IMG/VR virus record: IMGVR_UViG_3300035698_002459 | Coordinates: 1 to 50,887 of that record | Direction: 5' to 3' (one strand) | Origin: a virus | Length of the DNA: 50,887 nucleotides | Shown here: positions 49,989 to 50,887 of the stretch, piece after piece | Numbering within the stretch: the stretch's first letter is position 1 | Layout of the letters: each line of letters opens with the position of its first letter | The notes under the pieces: model-generated | Database searches by the model: none | Told to the model about the DNA's origin: nothing | Seen by the model: the letters and a program-made list of their open reading frames with translations, nothing else | Position numbers and translations under genes: made by a program

Positions 49989-50743
49989 GTGATTGGGATT
50001 TTATATATGATACGCCGAAGATGCTAAAGAACGACAACAAAACCCTACGCGCCGAGGTCGACGAACTGAAAGATGTTGCAGCTACGGCTGTGATCCAGTT
50101 GGCCGATACAGAGGCCGAGGTCGCGCGGCTTGAGGGGTTCCTTGCCGACGAGCGGTCCGAGATATTGAGGCTCATGGGGGTACACGAACAGACTAAAGAC
50201 GCCCTCCGCGCCAAGGTCGAGCGGCTGACGAACCTCAACACCTACTTGGTGGAAGATAACGCTCGCCTTGAAGCCGACCTGGAATCAATGACCGCGTCCG
50301 CGACGTCATGGGCCAAGGTTTCCGGTCGTTGCGCCTCTGACTGCGTCGCCCTCCGCGCCGAGGTCGCTGAATGGAAGCGGCGCAACGTGGACGTACTTGC
50401 TGCGTCCAGCCGGCGCTGGGAGGAACGAAACGTCGAGTTTGCCCTGTACGCCGACGACCGGAACGAGGCGCGCGCCGAGGTCGAGCGGCTGCAACCGGCC
50501 AAGCGGCTGGCTGATGCCGCTCTGCGCGAGGGCTTCGACGACCCAGAGACCGGCCTTGTTGCCGCATTTGACGCGATTCGCCGCACGCCGTTGCCTACCG
50601 CGCATCACAGGAGAGCGGCGATGAGTGACAACCCGTACCATCCGAACGACGTGCTGTGGTGGCGCTCGACACGCGCGACTGCTTGCCAGCGCGATGATCT
50701 GATCGCTCTCTGGAGACGTGTACGTCATCGCGACGCTGGTTAG
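49985..50743 (+). CDS. Coiled-coil protein with repeated RAEVERL modules and GC-rich body
   Basis: The 252-residue ORF begins with AT-rich codons like its neighbours (about the first 18 residues). It then turns abruptly GC-rich. The body has at least six copies of a heptad-like unit (LRAEVDEL, TEAEVARLE, LRAKVERL, LEADLES, LRAEVAEW, ARAEVERL), predicting a long coiled coil. Near the end, an AGGAGA followed by ATG at about 50621 could be an independent start for a small gene in the same frame. Function unknown; the base-composition jump suggests transfer from a GC-rich source or a joint in the assembly. Confidence 0.5.
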   Translation: MSDWDFIYDTPKMLKNDNKTLRAEVDELKDVAATAVIQLADTEAEVARLEGFLADERSEILRLMGVHEQTKDALRAKVERLTNLNTYLVEDNARLEADLESMTASATSWAKVSGRCASDCVALRAEVAEWKRRNVDVLAASSRRWEERNVEFALYADDRNEARAEVERLQPAKRLADAALREGFDDPETGLVAAFDAIRRTPLPTAHHRRAAMSDNPYHPNDVLWWRSTRATACQRDDLIALWRRVRHRDAG

Positions 50744-50887
50744 CAGTGTCGGACGTCAGTCGACGCGACACCTACGCGCGAGTCGAGCGGTGAACAGCTC
50801 GCGCATCATCGACCGCGGACATCGACGCGAAAGACGCTCCGCGAGGGGTAGCCTACCGCCAGTCGCGATACTGACAGCGCTCATGCA
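50744..50887 (+). other. GC-rich tail of the window without a visible gene
   Basis: The last 144 bases continue the GC-rich composition of the coiled-coil gene, with many CG dinucleotides. I see no start codon with a ribosome site, no terminator and no repeat beyond short CGCG/GCGCG words. A gene could begin beyond the window. Confidence 0.4.

Noticed and set aside
50242-50728. Several minus-strand open frames in the GC-rich end
   Set aside because: GC-rich DNA leaves frames open by composition; none has a ribosome site or recognisable domain.

Overview
The window is a 50.9 kb piece of a large tailed phage genome with a contractile tail (T4-like myovirus lineage). Every supported gene is on the + strand, packed with ATGA/TAATG-type overlaps or gaps of a few bases, and most genes are preceded by clear Shine-Dalgarno sequences. 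There are no tRNAs, no host housekeeping genes and no CRISPR. The head, tail, recombination and primosome genes match T4 gp17-gp23, gp18/19, gp26, gp53, gp32, UvsX, gp41 and gp61 in family and motif, but their lengths differ, so this is a distant relative. The host cannot be named. A phage-encoded ribosomal protein bS21 and a B12-dependent ribonucleotide reductase are typical of environmental large phages.

Layout. (1) 1-7.1 kb, DNA metabolism: a winged-helix-like partial gene after a hexanucleotide repeat, a RuvC-like resolvase, a primase, a 664-aa unknown protein and a single-chain Mre11-Rad50 (gp47-gp46) fusion. (2) 7.1-9.5 kb: small membrane proteins that could be a lysis cassette, a VWA protein with a Cys-rich ORF in the -1 frame, and a terminator. 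(3) 9.5-11.8 kb: small zinc-finger-type proteins. (4) 11.9-23.4 kb, head module: TerL, portal, small core-like proteins, a 50-aa free-standing copy of a portal segment, prohead protease, a probable protease substrate, bS21, surface/fibre-like genes (one frameshifted LamG protein), scaffold, major capsid protein and a terminator. (5) 23.4-28.4 kb: PAS-domain protein, membrane-anchored coiled-coil protein, neck/connector-like proteins and small fibre/Ig-like ORFs. (6) 28.5-40 kb, tail module: sheath, tube, gp26-like protein with a probable -1 frameshift product, tape measure, tube cap, gp53-like wedge, hub-like protein and one unknown. (7) 39.9-49.5 kb, replication module: a compact family-A polymerase palm, a SLOG/DUF2493 protein, a possible tubulin-fold protein, gp32 SSB, UvsX, flap nuclease, DnaB-type helicase, a MORN protein and NrdJ. 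(8) 49.4-50.9 kb: a lipoprotein, a small ORF and a coiled-coil gene whose composition abruptly becomes GC-rich.

Functionally, segments 1 and 7 supply origin opening, priming, unwinding, strand exchange, end processing, resolution and dNTP supply. Segments 4-6 supply an almost complete head-neck-tail assembly line. The least ordinary signals are the AAATTTT frameshift site between the tube and tape-measure genes, the portal mini-gene, phage bS21, the exonuclease-less polymerase, the Mre11-Rad50 fusion, the PAS gene just after the capsid gene, the split Ig-like domain, and a repeated CTATTTA(C/T) motif in intergenic leaders that may be the phage's late promoter element.
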